Below, in pieces: positions 33,102-44,825 of a stretch of 64,000 bases of DNA. Source of the DNA: Choanephora cucurbitarum (lineage: Eukaryota; Mucoromycota; Mucoromycetes; Mucorales; Choanephoraceae); the NCBI GenBank assembly GCA_025331435.1, contig JAIWNI010000009.1:186001-250000 (forward strand), written 5' to 3'. Under the pieces are notes generated by a model that made no database searches, had not been told where the DNA came from, and saw only the letters and a program-made list of their open reading frames with translations. Each line of letters opens with the position of its first letter. Position 1 is the stretch's first letter. The translations under genes and the position numbers were made by a program.

Positions 33102-35163
33102 CTACTTTGGATGGTCATAAACTTCAATGTGTTCATCATCATCACCAACCATAACCATACGTTGTACTTTTTCATCTCCTGCTTGGACATCGTCCAAGTC
33201 TATATAACGAATAGGACCAGTAAACCATCTTCTACCTGAGATAGCATAGACAAGAGAAGCTAAGCCGATAATGAAAGCAAAGGGAATTACAGCAAAATTC
33301 ATGTTGCTTGCTGTTACTGGCCATTGCTAAAAAAAAAAGGAACAACAGTGATTCAATACCAACGATTCTTTTTTTCTTTTCATTTTTAACTTACTGTAGG
33401 TAAAACAAACAGACATGAAGTCAGTATAATCCAAAGACAGGCGATGATACCGCATGGAATTGAAAATGCACCCATATGGAAAGGGCCCTTTTGAAATCGC
33501 TTTCTTGCCATGGTAATACGCAGCCAAATAGGAATGAAATAAGAGATACTGGCTGCAATCGTATTCACAGATACAATCGTCTCGTATGCTACATCACTGA
33601 ACATATAGGGAATGCCCAAGATAGCAGAAAAGATGATATTAAACCAGACGGCATTTGCTGGTACTTTTGATTTGGTTAGTTTCATGAGCCACTTTGAAAA
33701 AGGCATTGCACCATCACGAGCAAATGCATATGTCTGACGAGATGATCCCACTATAACAGAGGCACCTCTAAATATAAAATACATCAGTTTGTGTCTCTTT
33801 TTTATATACACATACGTATACATTACGCGAAATACATGGCAACTATGATGATCACTGAAAACCACATAGTCCAGCCTATACCCACACCATCAAGAAATAC
33901 TTGAGTGATGGCCATAGAATTAGAGGAATTGACAATCTGTCTATCAAAATCTTGAATCATGAAAGCACAAGCAATCATGAGTACAGTACCAGCAAAAGCA
34001 GAGGTACCTATAGCCATCACGATACCCATAGGCGAACCGCGCTGAGCAGACATCGTCTCTTCACTCACATGAGCAGCTGAATCATAGCCATTCAAGGTAA
34101 ACTGAGCCTGCAACAATCCAATCAACCAAGCATACCCATTGCTTTGAAACCCTGATCCGTTGTACACCTGTCCCAAAGCAAATGAAAAGCTAGGCTTATT
34201 GGGTGTCAACAAGAGTCCTACAATGACGATAAAGAGAATGCCCATCATATGCCACCAAACAGACAGGTTGTTGATAAGCCCTGTATATCTCACAGGCAGC
34301 GTGTTCATCAAACCATGGATAAGTAAGATGGCAATAAAGACACCATAATCAATCGCTGGAGTTGTAACAAACTCAGGATGAACTACAGATACGGCTGAAG
34401 TCAAGAAACCTGCCATACCCAAATCGCCAGCACAGATGGCCACTAAAATACAACCATGCTTTAATAAACATTCTATGCTTCTTCCTCTCTCTTGTCTCAA
34501 ACACATACCTGCTAAACTCAACCTACAAAAAGAAAACAATTCTGTGGATGAATAAACAGCATTATTTAAATGAACAGAGTATGTAATTTACCAATTGAAA
34601 TAACCAACAATCCAGCACATGAATGGGACCCATTCTGAATCAGACAATTGAGCAGTCCAATAATAGAGGCCGCCCATGGTTGGAAAGGCACTACAAACTA
34701 TGATAGTTGACTGCTTTAGTACTACTTCTTTGACGTATATGTGTTAATATCCGCGAATTACTTTCTGCTAAACTTGAGCCAATAGTCATTGTCAACAAAG
34801 CAACAACAAGATATCCCCATATGGATGCGGAAGTACCACCTGTTAAAAGTGTAGTTCCCCATAACTTGATATTTGAAAAAGGGAAAGAAAAAAGAGTAGT
34901 AATGAGTGTTTGATCGTTTAGAAAGAAGAGAATGACATTACCGGCAAAAGCCCACTAAGAACTGAACAACAACCAAAGGAGATAGCAAAGTTAGAAAATG
35001 TTGACAGTTGTCTATCTAAGCTTTGTTTGTATCCGAGTTTTGCTAGTAGCAATTCATCGTTCATTTTGATCTCTTGTTTCTTCAATTTTCTTGCTTCTTT
35101 ATTGTCATTTGTCTTCTTGAATAAGAGTACACGATCGGGTATCTTGATGCCATTGCTTAACAT
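33102..35163 (-). CDS. Amino acid / polyamine permease, APC superfamily
   Basis: Multi-pass plasma- or vacuolar-membrane transporter of the APC family, related to fungal GABA/choline/amino acid permeases (Uga4/BAT1 type). About seven exons. The cytosolic N-terminus leads into LGYKQSLDRQLSTFSNFAIS and FGCCSVLSGLLP, the conserved first transmembrane helix. Others include YYWTAQLSDSEWVPFMCWIV, INNLSVWWHMMGILFIVIVG, LNGYDSAAHVSEETMSAQRG (the typical GYD..AHVSEET motif between helices 6 and 7), SSRQTYAFARDGAMPFSKWL, and PANAVWFNIIFSAILGIPYM. The last exon ends in an acidic cytosolic tail. About 12 helices are expected. The start at 35163 (MLSNGIKIPD) is the only ATG before the helix; upstream codons lack one. 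The substrate cannot be read from the sequence. Confidence 0.88.
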
Positions 35164-36305
35164 TCTGTCAATAAACAAGAGGAAGGGTGAAGAAAGGAGA
35201 GAAAAAAAGAGAGAGAATGAGAAAAATACTACGCTTATTAAACACGATTGTATCTTGCTTTACTCCTGAATACATCTGAGTGATAGATTAGAGTAAATAC
35301 GTAGTCGGAAATCATGCATCTCCTTTTGTAACATCTTCAGATGTTTGTTTATGCGCTATTTGTGTTTGCTCCTTTACAAATTTACTGCTATGAATTCAAG
35401 TCAAATTTATAAACAATAAATTGATCACGGACATTCCTTTCAGAAAAAAAAAATAGGGTTTCGAGTTTCAAGAAGTTGAAGCCTTAAACACACGACTTAT
35501 TTTGTCGCAGAACTACACGGAAAATAACAAAAAAACTGGCGTAAATATTACACGTCGTTTATTGTTGTTCTACATAATTATGATTTCTGTTCCTTCCTGC
35601 CAGAGAGTGACACAAAAGCTCTATAGATAGAAAGAAATTTCAGATCCAACACATGGAAGAGTACAATTTCATTAGTCTTGTTTTGGGTGCAATAGTTCAA
35701 ACAAGCATCTATTTGGATACACGGGGGATAACATTAAAATGTAACATGTTAGAGTAGAGTTCATTTTCATATTAGAGAGTGGCCCTTCCTTCTTTTGTTT
35801 GTATACTTGTTCGAAAACGTTTGGGTTATCCAATGCTCAAGAGAAAGCTGGTTAGCATGTGCTTCTCAGGATTTATCTATTTCGTTGTATCTGAACTCTA
35901 AGTTCTTTGATTTTATTTTGGCTGATATCCCTTAATCCTATATGTCAAGAGAGTCATATACAGTAAAGAGGATGTGTACCACTTGGAAAGGTATTGTACT
36001 TGCCGTATCGACCCGTATACTACATCCAATGCAATCAAAACGAACTGTAATTGAATTAGACTTGAAAACTCTTTCATATGCATCTCTGTTGCTTTAGTCA
36101 GGAACTAATTGCTAATAAACTACAACAATCTATCCAAACTAGCAAAGTTTTTACAAGCACTAGTTTGATTGGACGATTCTGTCCAATCAAATACCATCAA
36201 TCGCTCGGAGCTCTTTTCCCCCCTTCCTCATACGCAAGTTTTTTTTTTCTTGAATTTTTTTTTAACACCACATAATACCTATCTTTTTCATTATACATAT
36301 ATAAT
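35164..36305. other. Divergent intergenic region, permease / SmD2
   Basis: 1.1 kb with promoters at both ends. The inverted CCAAT pair at 36164-36191 is listed separately. Poly-T runs lie between it and the SmD2 start. No further gene seen. Confidence 0.5.
36164..36191. promoter_or_regulatory. Inverted pair of CCAAT boxes upstream of SmD2
   Basis: Perfect 11-bp inverted arms, TTTGATTGGAC (36164-36174) and its complement (36181-36191), flank a 6-bp spacer. Each arm contains CCAATCA, the preferred NF-Y/Hap2-3-5 site, in opposite orientations. The element ends 114 bp before the SmD2 ATG, at the usual distance for CCAAT boxes. Binding is inferred from the motif. Confidence 0.6.
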
Positions 36306-36817
36306 ATGAGGTACAACCAAACAGTTGATTGAGTTATTAGACGCGACTAATACCTAATATAGCTCTGCTATCAATAAGCCTCGTTCTGAAATGACAGAAG
36401 AAGAACTTCGTCAACAAGAAGAACTCGAATTCAACACTGGTCCACTTTCAGTCTTGCAACAATCTGTAAAGAACAACAATCAAATCTTGATCAGTTGTCG
36501 TAACAACCACAAATTGTTGGCTCGTGTAAAGGCTTTTGATCGTCACTGCAACATGGTTCTCGAAAACGTCAAGGAGGTGAATATTGAGATGATTAAACAT
36601 GTAGCGATGACTCATAATCTCTATTAGATGTGGACAGAGACTCCTCGTAGTGGTAAGGGCTCTAAGGCTAAGCCTGTCAACAAGGATCGTTTTGTTAGCA
36701 AAATGTTCCTTCGTGGAGATACTGTTGTTCTCGGTAAGTGTGATGAGCAATTGAATAGACCAAGTGACACTTATCCTTTTTTTTTGTCTTTTTATAGTTC
36801 TTAGAAATACCGTATAA
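36306..36817 (+). CDS. Spliceosomal protein SmD2
   Basis: Core Sm-ring protein of U1, U2, U4 and U5 snRNPs. Four exons: 36306-36310, 36363-36576, 36628-36733 and 36798-36817. The Sm1 motif is [20 protein letters not shown] with [11 protein letters not shown]; the Sm2 motif is [18 protein letters not shown]. The N-terminus [20 protein letters not shown] matches other SmD2 proteins (LLNKPKSEMTPEEL in human) only if the five-base exon ATGAG is joined to 36363 across a 52-nt intron with a CTAAT branch-like site. An internal ATG at 36391 would give a protein lacking this start. The protein is about 114 residues, slightly shorter at the C-terminus than human. The gene is followed 297 bp on by MTHFR. 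Confidence 0.95.
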
Positions 36818-36996
36818 AGAAATCACCATCAATAAATTCACAGCATTCGTTTTTTTTATTATTATTTCGTTAAAATGGGCTGAAATGGATTGGAATATTG
36901 GCTGCATAAAAAAAAAGAAACTATACTTTACAAGCAATCAAAGAATAATTGTGAGCAGAAAATGATAAAAAAAGATGGATAAGGTAACTCGGACGT

Positions 36997-37003
36997 TGAT
37001 TGG
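36997..37003 (-). promoter_or_regulatory. CCAAT box upstream of MTHFR
   Basis: TGATTGG on the + strand (CCAATCA on the minus strand), 112 bp before the MTHFR start in the short 297-bp gap after SmD2. It is the same heptamer as in the SmD2 inverted pair. Motif match only. Confidence 0.4.
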
Positions 37004-37114
37004 CTCGCTTGAAGCCCATCAAAAGTCACATCTCTGCTTGCTTGAATCCATAATCTCGAATTGCTTTATCATCTCTTCTTTTTCTCTTTTCACCCTCTCT
37101 CTCTTCATAATATC

Positions 37115-39197
37115 ATGAGAATTGTCGACAAGATAGAACAGGCACAAAAAAGCAAAAAAATAGCTTATTCATTTGAATATTTTCCTCCCAAAACAGATTT
37201 GGTAACTTTTTTTCTTGGTGATATAGATCGATCAATTTACCTAACCTCATACAAAAAAAAAACTGTATTAGGGTTTTGCCAACTTGATTGATCGTCTTGG
37301 TCGTATGTCTCAGCTGGAACCCGAATTCATCTCATGTACTTGGGGAGCAGGCGGTTCTACCTCTGTACGCACACTCGAGCTTTGTTCCACTGCACAAAAT
37401 TTGTACGGGCTAGACACATTGATGCACTTGACATGCACTAATATGGAACGAGAGAAACTGGATGCAGCTCTTCAACAAGCCAAAGAAGCAGGCATTCACA
37501 ACATTCTAGCTCTGCGCGGCGATCCCCCTCGAGGTCATGAGTATTGGACACCTGTGGACAATGAATTCAAGCATGCAATTGATCTTGTCAAGTACATTCG
37601 ACAACAATATGGTGATACTTTCTGTATCGGTGTAGCAGGCTATCCCGAAGGACACATTGATTGTGCTGATCTCGATCAAGACATTCAGCACCTTAAGGAA
37701 AAAGTAGATGCAGGAGCTGACTTTATCGTCACTCAACTGTTCTATAATACTCAAGCATTTATTGACTGGATGGATAAGTGTAAGAAAGCAGGCATAAATG
37801 TTCCTATTGTGCCTGGCATCATGCCTATTCCTACCTATCAAAGTTTCCGCCGCATGATGCATCTCTGTAACCTCAAAGTACCAGCTCGTATTCTGAACGA
37901 TTTGGATTTGATTAAGAATGACGATCAGAAAGTCAAGGAATATGGTGTACGACTTGCAGTGGATATGATCAAGCAATTACACGATGAAGGATCAATCTGT
38001 AACTTTCATATCTCTACTCTTAATTTAGAGCGATCAACACGTTTGATTTTAGAGGCATTGCACTTACACAAACAAGAGGTAAGGAAACGAAGCTGTATAT
38101 ATCTATGTATTTCTATAGTTTGTCTTATATGTACTTTTCCTTTTCCCATAAAGACCTTATCCACCGGTAAAATTCCTCCATGGGCACCTGTGCATGATCC
38201 AGCTCGTGCTGAACTTTGGGATGAATTCCCCAATGGTCGTTATGGTGATTCACGTTCACCAGGTAGATCGTTTTTCTTCTAGAATTATTTGCTTTCTTTT
38301 TGTTAAAAATACATTTATATCGTTTTAGCTTATGGTGAAAACACATATGGTGCTGGTCAAATTTTGCCTGTAAAGATAAATCTGTATGCTATTTGGGTGT
38401 CCTGATCTAATGCATATCATTTCCTTTAGACTTCTGGAGCCAGTTGTAAATGGGGACAACCAGTGCATGAAAAAGATATCACACAACTGTTTGTTAAATA
38501 TATCCAGGGTGAATTAGACTCTTTACCTTGGTGTGAAGAGAGACTACAGACAGAAAGTGATGCTATCCGTCAACGATTGTCAGATATTAACCAACGCGGC
38601 TATTGGACGGTCAGTTCACAGCCTGCTGTAAATGGTGTCTCAAGCGAAGATCAAGTGTATGGTTGGGGACCAAAAGGAGGCTATGTGTATCAAAAGGCAT
38701 TTATAGAGTTCTTTGTATCTGATACACAAATCAAAGAATTGTTGTCACGCCTATCTAAAGATAGCTCAATTACTTACTATGCTACTAATCTAAAGGTAAC
38801 CAAGACAGAAAAGTCAATTATTTCTTATTCACTTTTCTTTTAGGGTGATTTTGCTACTAATGTCATTGATGCTGAAGCTCAAGATGCAGTTACTTGGGGA
38901 GTCTTCCCAGGTAAAGAAATCATTCAACCCACTATTATAGAAAAAGCCAGTTTTGAAGCATGGAAGGTAAAAAAGAAAAAAATAAAAAGAAAAAAAGCTT
39001 CATATGAATAACCACTTACACTCTCGTAATAGGAGGAAGCATTTGGCTTATGGAAGGAATGGGAAGAACAATATCCACCCAAGAGTCCAAGCCAGAAATT
39101 GCTCGAGAACATCCGTGAGCAATATTGGTTAGTTAACGTTGTTCATCACGACTTTCAAAAATCCAATCTTTTGTTTGAAGCCATGTTGTCTGAATAA
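37115..39197 (+). CDS. MTHFR: Methylenetetrahydrofolate reductase
   Basis: Reduces 5,10-methylenetetrahydrofolate to 5-methyltetrahydrofolate, the methyl donor for methionine synthesis; cytosolic flavoprotein (yeast MET12/MET13). About seven exons. The catalytic TIM barrel begins [24 protein letters not shown], then [70 protein letters not shown], and [16 protein letters not shown]. The eukaryote-specific C-terminal regulatory half follows: [46 protein letters not shown], and [15 protein letters not shown], where S-adenosylmethionine inhibition is exerted in this family. The chosen start is the first ATG, just after a T/C-rich leader. Both halves appear complete. A C-terminal segment [20 protein letters not shown] ends the gene. 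Confidence 0.96.
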
Positions 39198-40270
39198 CAG
39201 AGAATAGAAATCTTTTGTGATTTTTAATGACAAACAAAATGCATCGCTCAAACAGAGTACTTTCCATATTCAATAAAACATATCTTACCACTTTTAAGAG
39301 ATGCATGCTATGGCCTATATACATATACTACAACTCCTCTAAAGAAAGCACATTTGAACAGTTTTGTTGTAGCAACTTTCTTCACTGATTATCCTATGAA
39401 TGGTATGTGTTGATTGGCTTTGTCAAAGACCAAGGCTAATTTCTTTCTAGATCAACTGTTTCAAAGACTTTGAAATAATTAATAGAACAATTATGATAAA
39501 GCTCGCTTCGATTCTTAGGACTGAGGAAACTAAACAATCCTTTATCTTTGGGTTTAAGTGACCCAGCATTGTAAGGGGTTTTTGTTTTTGACTCAATTTG
39601 AAATGGTAAGATCTTTGCTTTTTCTTTTCGTTTCTCTGTGCTTACCACCTTTGTCCAACAAGAGTGTCAGGAATAACACGTTTGTTTCCAGTTGAGCGTT
39701 TTCTAACAAGAGTATGGAGAGATCTTATATATCGTGACTGAAATTACACACTCCCTCATGAGAAAATGAACTCACTCCCCTCAGAATAAACTGGTATGTT
39801 ATATACCACGACCAGGATTTTTTTTTTTATAATGTTGTCATTATTTAATTTAGATAAAAATGATTACTGATCAACTTTACAAAGTTTGAAAAGCATTTCT
39901 ATACGTTCCTAGTAACGTTAATTGACAAGTCATTGTATATATCTCTTCTCCAAAGCTATGAACCCTCAAAGTCAGACCAGCATTGATTAGCAATAGCAGA
40001 AACACTATGTATTCTTTCTCTTATATATGACTGAAGCATTACGGTATTGGAGTTGAAACAGTCAAGAAGGCTATCAACGATCATTTGAAGGAAAAAAAAT
40101 TCCTTGACAAGTGAAGACTTCAAGTTCTCACTGTATTGCTTACAACTAACTTCTAAAATTTTGTGGAATTCAAGTTTAAAGAGAAAAGGGAGCGAGAATA
40201 TGACTCTAGGTTTTATTATACAAAAGATTTCTTAAATCTGTTTATGATTACTGTACATAATTATATTGCT
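39198..40270. other. Convergent intergenic region, MTHFR / C2 protein
   Basis: 1.07 kb between two stop codons. Frames of 62-70 codons on the minus strand show no family resemblance. Nothing else supported. Confidence 0.5.
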
Positions 40271-40773
40271 TTAGTTGGGAGTAAATTGGACGTAAACGTG
40301 GACTTCACCATGGCTGGTCAAACCCAACTTGGCGGGCAAGTCAACCCAAGTGTCAATGGGTGTACCTTCAAGAGCTTCCTTAAAGTCAAGCTTGCCTTCA
40401 CCGATATCGTCGCTACCAATGAGATCCTTGTCAATAACATTGAAGTAGAGCTTGTGGTCACGACCTTCTTCGAGGTTGAAAGTGAATGTTTCGTTCCAAA
40501 CAGGGTTGTTGCTGTTGTCAACGACAGATGTCTTTTGCTTGTAGTCTTCATCAATGTACAATTCACTACATACAACATGAGAACATGTAACTGAATTGTC
40601 TAATCTCTTTTTACTTACACGAAGGCATCGTTTTGGCCAATCAAATCTTCATCGTGAAGGTTACGGGCTTCAACTAGACGCAAAGGTTAAGTAAGCCTTG
40701 CCTCAATCCTTTTGAATATGAACTACTTACTAACAGTAACTTGGAGAACACCAGGGGGATATTTTTCGAACAT
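40271..40773 (-). CDS. Single C2-domain protein
   Basis: A 130-residue protein made of one C2 domain, three exons (40731-40773, 40619-40673, 40271-40565). It reads MFEKYPPGVLQVTV, EARNLHDEDLIGQNDAFV, ELYIDEDYKQKTSVVDNSNN, PVWNETFTFNLEEGRDHKLY, FNVIDKDLIGSDDIGEGKLD. Aspartates at the loop positions (HDEDLIGQND, VIDKDLIGSDD) are kept, so calcium-dependent phospholipid binding is likely. Small stand-alone C2 proteins of this kind are known from plants (elicitor-responsive proteins) and fungi, with roles in membrane signalling that are poorly defined. No transmembrane or signal segment. The start is the only ATG before the first strand. Codon use is strongly biased (few rare codons), which suggests high expression. 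Confidence 0.88.
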
Positions 40774-42812
40774 GTTGAATATAGATAATGAGATGAAAAA
40801 AGCAATCAAGAAGATATCCTTTTTATATCTTTCTTACAAGGTACGTACCACTACCTTTCTCGGCAATATAATCTCAATTTTTTTTTTTTATTTCTAGAAG
40901 GTATGTTTGTGTTATTGTCTAAGCAGAAACTTTGCTCATTATGATTTATTTTATGTTAACGCGCCAAGCTATATTTTCTTTTGTCTGGCAAATGAGCATT
41001 ATGTTACTTTGAAGCTGCATAATCGGCAATGTAAAAGGAAAGCGGATAAACGGGTGGCACAGAAGAGATCTGTTGTTAATTTAACATATGCAAAGGTACA
41101 TCTATCTGATGTCATAGATGATACTCCACTCCAACTGCTTTCGAATGACGAGCTTCATAAATCATATAGACTAATGGAAGTAGCATCCTCAAGTTAAAGA
41201 CGACAATCATCAAGAGATTTCTGAGCCTTCCAGAAGTACAAGAAACTCAGCATTGTGATATGATAGTTGACTTCAGAATACCATATTAACCAAGAGCTCC
41301 GAGTGATGGAACTGGATGTTATCATACAGTTAAAATATGTTAGTGATATCATCAGTTTGATGATTGAGAGTGTTAGCAGACTATTTTGTCGCACTTAGAT
41401 AAATAAGGTACGCGAAAATAAAAGGAAGAAAGATTTCATATGCTATCTAGGTAATAAGTAAGAGTTAAGCAGAAGAACGCGAATTATTGGTTCGAACAAG
41501 TACAACAATAAAACACTCATTTGAACAACAGCCTCATTCCCGTTCTGCTGCATATATAAAACTTGAGCAAAAAAAAACAGCTTATTCAAACACCTGTCAA
41601 TTAGCAGCACTTTTTTTCCAGTTTGCATAAATTAAGCTATAGTCATGATATGCTATTCTCTGTTGTTGGTAGACTGGCTATTAGCGCATCTTATTCATTA
41701 TGCTTTTTGAATGGATTCCTCTCTCACTTGGCTTATTATGGATGTGTCTGAATGTCCTCTTTTCACTGCGTAAATAATAAAGGCAGTTGACTTAATAAGA
41801 AAACAACATATTTATCAAGTCAAATAAATAAATAGAGATCTGCAATGCTACGAGTGACGTTTTTTTTGTGCATACAAGGGATAGCTATTTCCACTTATAT
41901 TAAGAGCTTTGATCATGCACGAGATAATTGGTAGCACTTATAGTTCTGCTCCGTGTCAATAAGCTAGAGCCATTTAAAGAAATGGCCAACTAGGTAATGT
42001 TGGTAGAAGGGAAAAGAGCATGGAGATGTTTGTGTCACAAAGATACACTAGTCTCGCATTTTGACGGTTTGATGTAGCATCACTGCTTCCAAGTCTGACT
42101 TTGATTGTTGTAGTTTATTTAAAAATCATCATTCTTCATGATGAATCCTCAGTCGAGGCCAAAAAAAAAAAGAAACGCTTTTTTAGTGTTACAAGATCTT
42201 TTTAAGTGATTTCTAATACAACATTCCACAAGCTAAATTATGAATTTCCTACGTAGTGAATTGAATGGATAAGCTAAATGCTGTGTTGTATAGTGTTTAC
42301 AAAATTGTCGTATACTAGAACATTCAATTGTATTTTATTTTCTTCTTGGATAATGAATTTGTGCTACCTATCGACACAACAGTACCTCACTTTTCATATA
42401 AACATATTACAGAGTACTCTGAAGTTGAATTGATTGAAAGCTATACTGTATTGTTGTTGTAATGTTTTTTTTTCTCTTATATCACATTAAATGACATTTA
42501 TATGAATGGATGAGCCCGAGTTTGGTAATTGCACAGATAAGCGTATGATAGATGCATTCACAAGAAAAAAATACATGCTTAATTAGCTACATAAACAGGT
42601 TTGTTATATAAGATCTATATGTGAAATCATGATTATGCACTTTAAGGAAAAGTACTAATTTTTGGTTCATGCTAAAGACGAATGCTTTTCATCTCAATAA
42701 CAAAATAGAAAAGAAGGAGAATCTATCGTCAATAAATACAAATATGCTGGCTTTGTATGTACATGTACGCATTCGTACAAATAGTCTGGTTTATTTTGGT
42801 TTCCTTTAAATA
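40774..42812. other. Gene-poor AT-rich region
   Basis: 2 kb with no firm gene. A 96-codon frame at 40907-41197 (+), after an acceptor-like TTTCTAG, has a polar C-terminal half (KRKADKRVAQKRSVVNLTYA), but I find no partner exon or family. The rest is AT-rich with poly-A/T runs; part must be the C2 gene promoter and the 3' UTR of the Ecl1-like gene. Confidence 0.45.
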
Positions 42813-43344
42813 CTATTTACATTTGTTTTGTTCTGATTTCTTTGTCAAAGGCTCCATTATAGGAAAAGGACCTAATTTCTGGTTGATGGCCATCGTGTTG
42901 TCAGGAGTGGCTAGGAAAGAAGTTTCTAGGTTATGACTACTGTTGCTACGGCTACGTGTAAACGATAATGAAGGGGGGCGTCTGGTATGCGATCCATTTG
43001 GGGGCGATGAGCGGAGCATATCGAGGTGCATGGCAGCAAGATCATCGCTGCATATACTGCTGTTACTGCTCTCAATGTGGTAAGACTGGGTATAATCTTC
43101 TTTAGAAGTCGATAAAAGAGGCAGTGTCTTTAAGGCTGGCACGTCATATTGCTTTGTGTGAATGGCTGTATAGCTGAACGCATCTCTTTGAAAACATTTT
43201 TCAGAACAATAGATCGAATCCTAATAGAGATACGCGTGGTCATGAGATAAACTTTGTTTTTTTTTCTTAGTTATATACTATTCATTTTACCAACTCTGGC
43301 TTTATAGCACAATCACAAAAAGTACACCAATTTGTATCGCACAT
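42813..43344 (-). CDS. Ecl1-type zinc-binding protein (candidate)
   Basis: Two exons (43291-43344 and 42813-43220) encode 153 residues. The first 30 carry a compact cysteine motif: MCDTNWCTFCDCAIKPEL, then DSIYCSEKCFQRDAF. The spacing C-x2-C, an 8-12 residue gap, YCS-x2-C and a trailing acidic residue resembles the Ecl1/Ecl2/Ecl3 zinc proteins of fission yeast, which extend chronological lifespan and respond to sulfur, zinc and nitrogen starvation. The remainder is low-complexity and serine-rich (SSPPNGSHTRRPPSLSFTRS), with likely phosphorylation sites, as in fungal relatives. Exon 1 was found by following the frame across a GTAAAA..TTAG intron; it supplies the first four cysteines. The family assignment rests on this short motif. 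Upstream is a long purine-rich leader tract. Confidence 0.6.
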
Positions 43345-43360
43345 TCAGGAAGGCAGAAAA

Positions 43361-43505
43361 GCAGTGAAAGAGTGAGAGAGAAACAAAGAGAAATAAAGAG
43401 AGATAATGAAACAAGAGTGAGTCAGGCAAAACACCAACAGACAAGATAAAGTGAAGAAGAGGGAGAAAAAGATAAAGAGGGAGAAAAGAGAGAGAGAGAG
43501 AACAA
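43361..43505. repeat. Purine-rich (GA) low-complexity tract
   Basis: About 145 bp on the + strand that are almost all A and G with few C/T. It lies directly upstream of the Ecl1-like start, so on the gene's own strand it is a C/T-rich leader. Apparent reading frames here (minus strand, Leu/Ser/Phe only) follow from the composition. Confidence 0.6.
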
Positions 43506-43622
43506 AGAATATATGGTGCGTGCACATATTTTATTGTCCCGCATAAACAGGTTAAAACTCAGAAATCGACTTTTTTTTGATTTTCTTTAATCATTACTGT
43601 GTGTTAGGATATCTGTATTAAA

Positions 43623-44631
43623 TTAGGCAGAAACAAATTTCTTCATGTTGTCAAGCCATTGTGTGTATTCTCTTTGTTCCTTGTGCTCAATGTAGTCAGG
43701 CAAGAAGTTGGCCAAAGCAGAGTTGATACCGCGTTCTTCAAGGTAACGTTCGAAAAGGTTTTGAAGACCTTCATCTAATTCAGCGAATTGGGGGCCAATG
43801 TAGAGACCACGACGTTGCCAGTCAGCTTCAGCAGATTGTTCATTAGCTAACTTGGCATCCTTGTAGTACATGACGCTCTCGACAGCAATTTCACCATCTT
43901 GGGCAACAGTATCGATGGTGACAGCACCTTGACCCTCCTTATAAAAAAAAAGCATAAGCAGGCTAACAAAATAGTAGGCAAATCCCAAAGCATCTTACCT
44001 TTTCAATAGTGACAGAAGCACGAACAGGGAAAGAGACAACTTCTTCCTCTTCCTCTCCGGTCATGTCGTCTTCGGGAAGGAATTCGTCAGAGGCAGCATT
44101 GTTGATGTCAGAAATAGAGAACAAGACACGAATCCTTAAAGAGATGCATAAAATGAATATTTCTCTTAATTCGTCACACCATCCTCAACTTACTTTTCGT
44201 TGCCAAAGTTACGAACAAGACTAACTTCATCTACACCGGGCTTATCCTCGAGCTATTCATTGATTTGTTTTCTGTCAGTCTTCCTCATCTAAACTAACTT
44301 AAATTCTATTACTTTACCGTAAAAGCATTGGCTTCCAAAAAGTCCTTAACAAATTCAGGTTGGGCAGGTTCCTCATTGGACTTTTCGTATTGAAGCTCTT
44401 CATCCAACTTGTGAATGAGATCGGTATCAACTAAACAAGACACGTCAATAGATAGTTTAGGCAAGGTTTTTAGACTCTTTTCTTACCTGCACCATTGCTC
44501 ATACGAGGAAAAGCAGCTGAAAAAGTACGGGTAGCATTGAAGCTCATCATAGGGCGAGGAGCAACAAAGCTCTTGACCATGCTAGGACGAGCAATAGCAC
44601 GAAGAGAAGAACGCAACAAGCGAGAAGCCAT
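43623..44631 (-). CDS. MAM33: Mitochondrial matrix acidic protein p32/Mam33
   Basis: Homologue of C1QBP/p32, a doughnut-shaped trimer in the mitochondrial matrix linked to ribosome assembly and respiratory function. About five exons. The start MASRLLRSSLRAIARPSMVK is a typical amphipathic, arginine-rich presequence and was chosen for that reason. Then come LIHKLDEELQYEKSNEE, EDKPGVDEVSLVRNFGNE, an acidic patch (DDMTGEEEEEVVSFPV), VTIDTVAQDGEIAVESVMYY, RRGLYIGPQFAELDEGLQNL, and the conserved end FERYLEERGINSALANFLPD, with YIEHKEQREYTQWLDNMKKF. All core blocks of the family are present. It is tandem with WDR48, whose stop codon lies 195 bp upstream of this gene's start. Confidence 0.93.
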
Positions 44632-44825
44632 ATTGATAAAATTCGAGAAAAAAGAAGAAAGAAAAATGACAGGGATAGAATAAAAATTTCTTTACAACAA
44701 TGCATTTCGGCGCTTTAAAAGAAGGTAAAAAGAGAGCAGCCACGTTTTTTTTTTTTAGTTTTATATTCTAAAATTCATGCAAAATTAAAAATCAAAATAA
44801 AAGACAGCTATCTGCCGGCAGAGAG

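Noticed and set aside
41485..41500. GGTTCGAA, resembling a tRNA B-box
   Set aside because: No acceptor stem, A-box or cloverleaf can be built around it.
43313..43527. Two 60-70 codon frames rich in Leu/Ser/Phe (-)
   Set aside because: Low-complexity readings of the GA-rich tract, partly overlapping the real first exon of the Ecl1-like gene in another frame.
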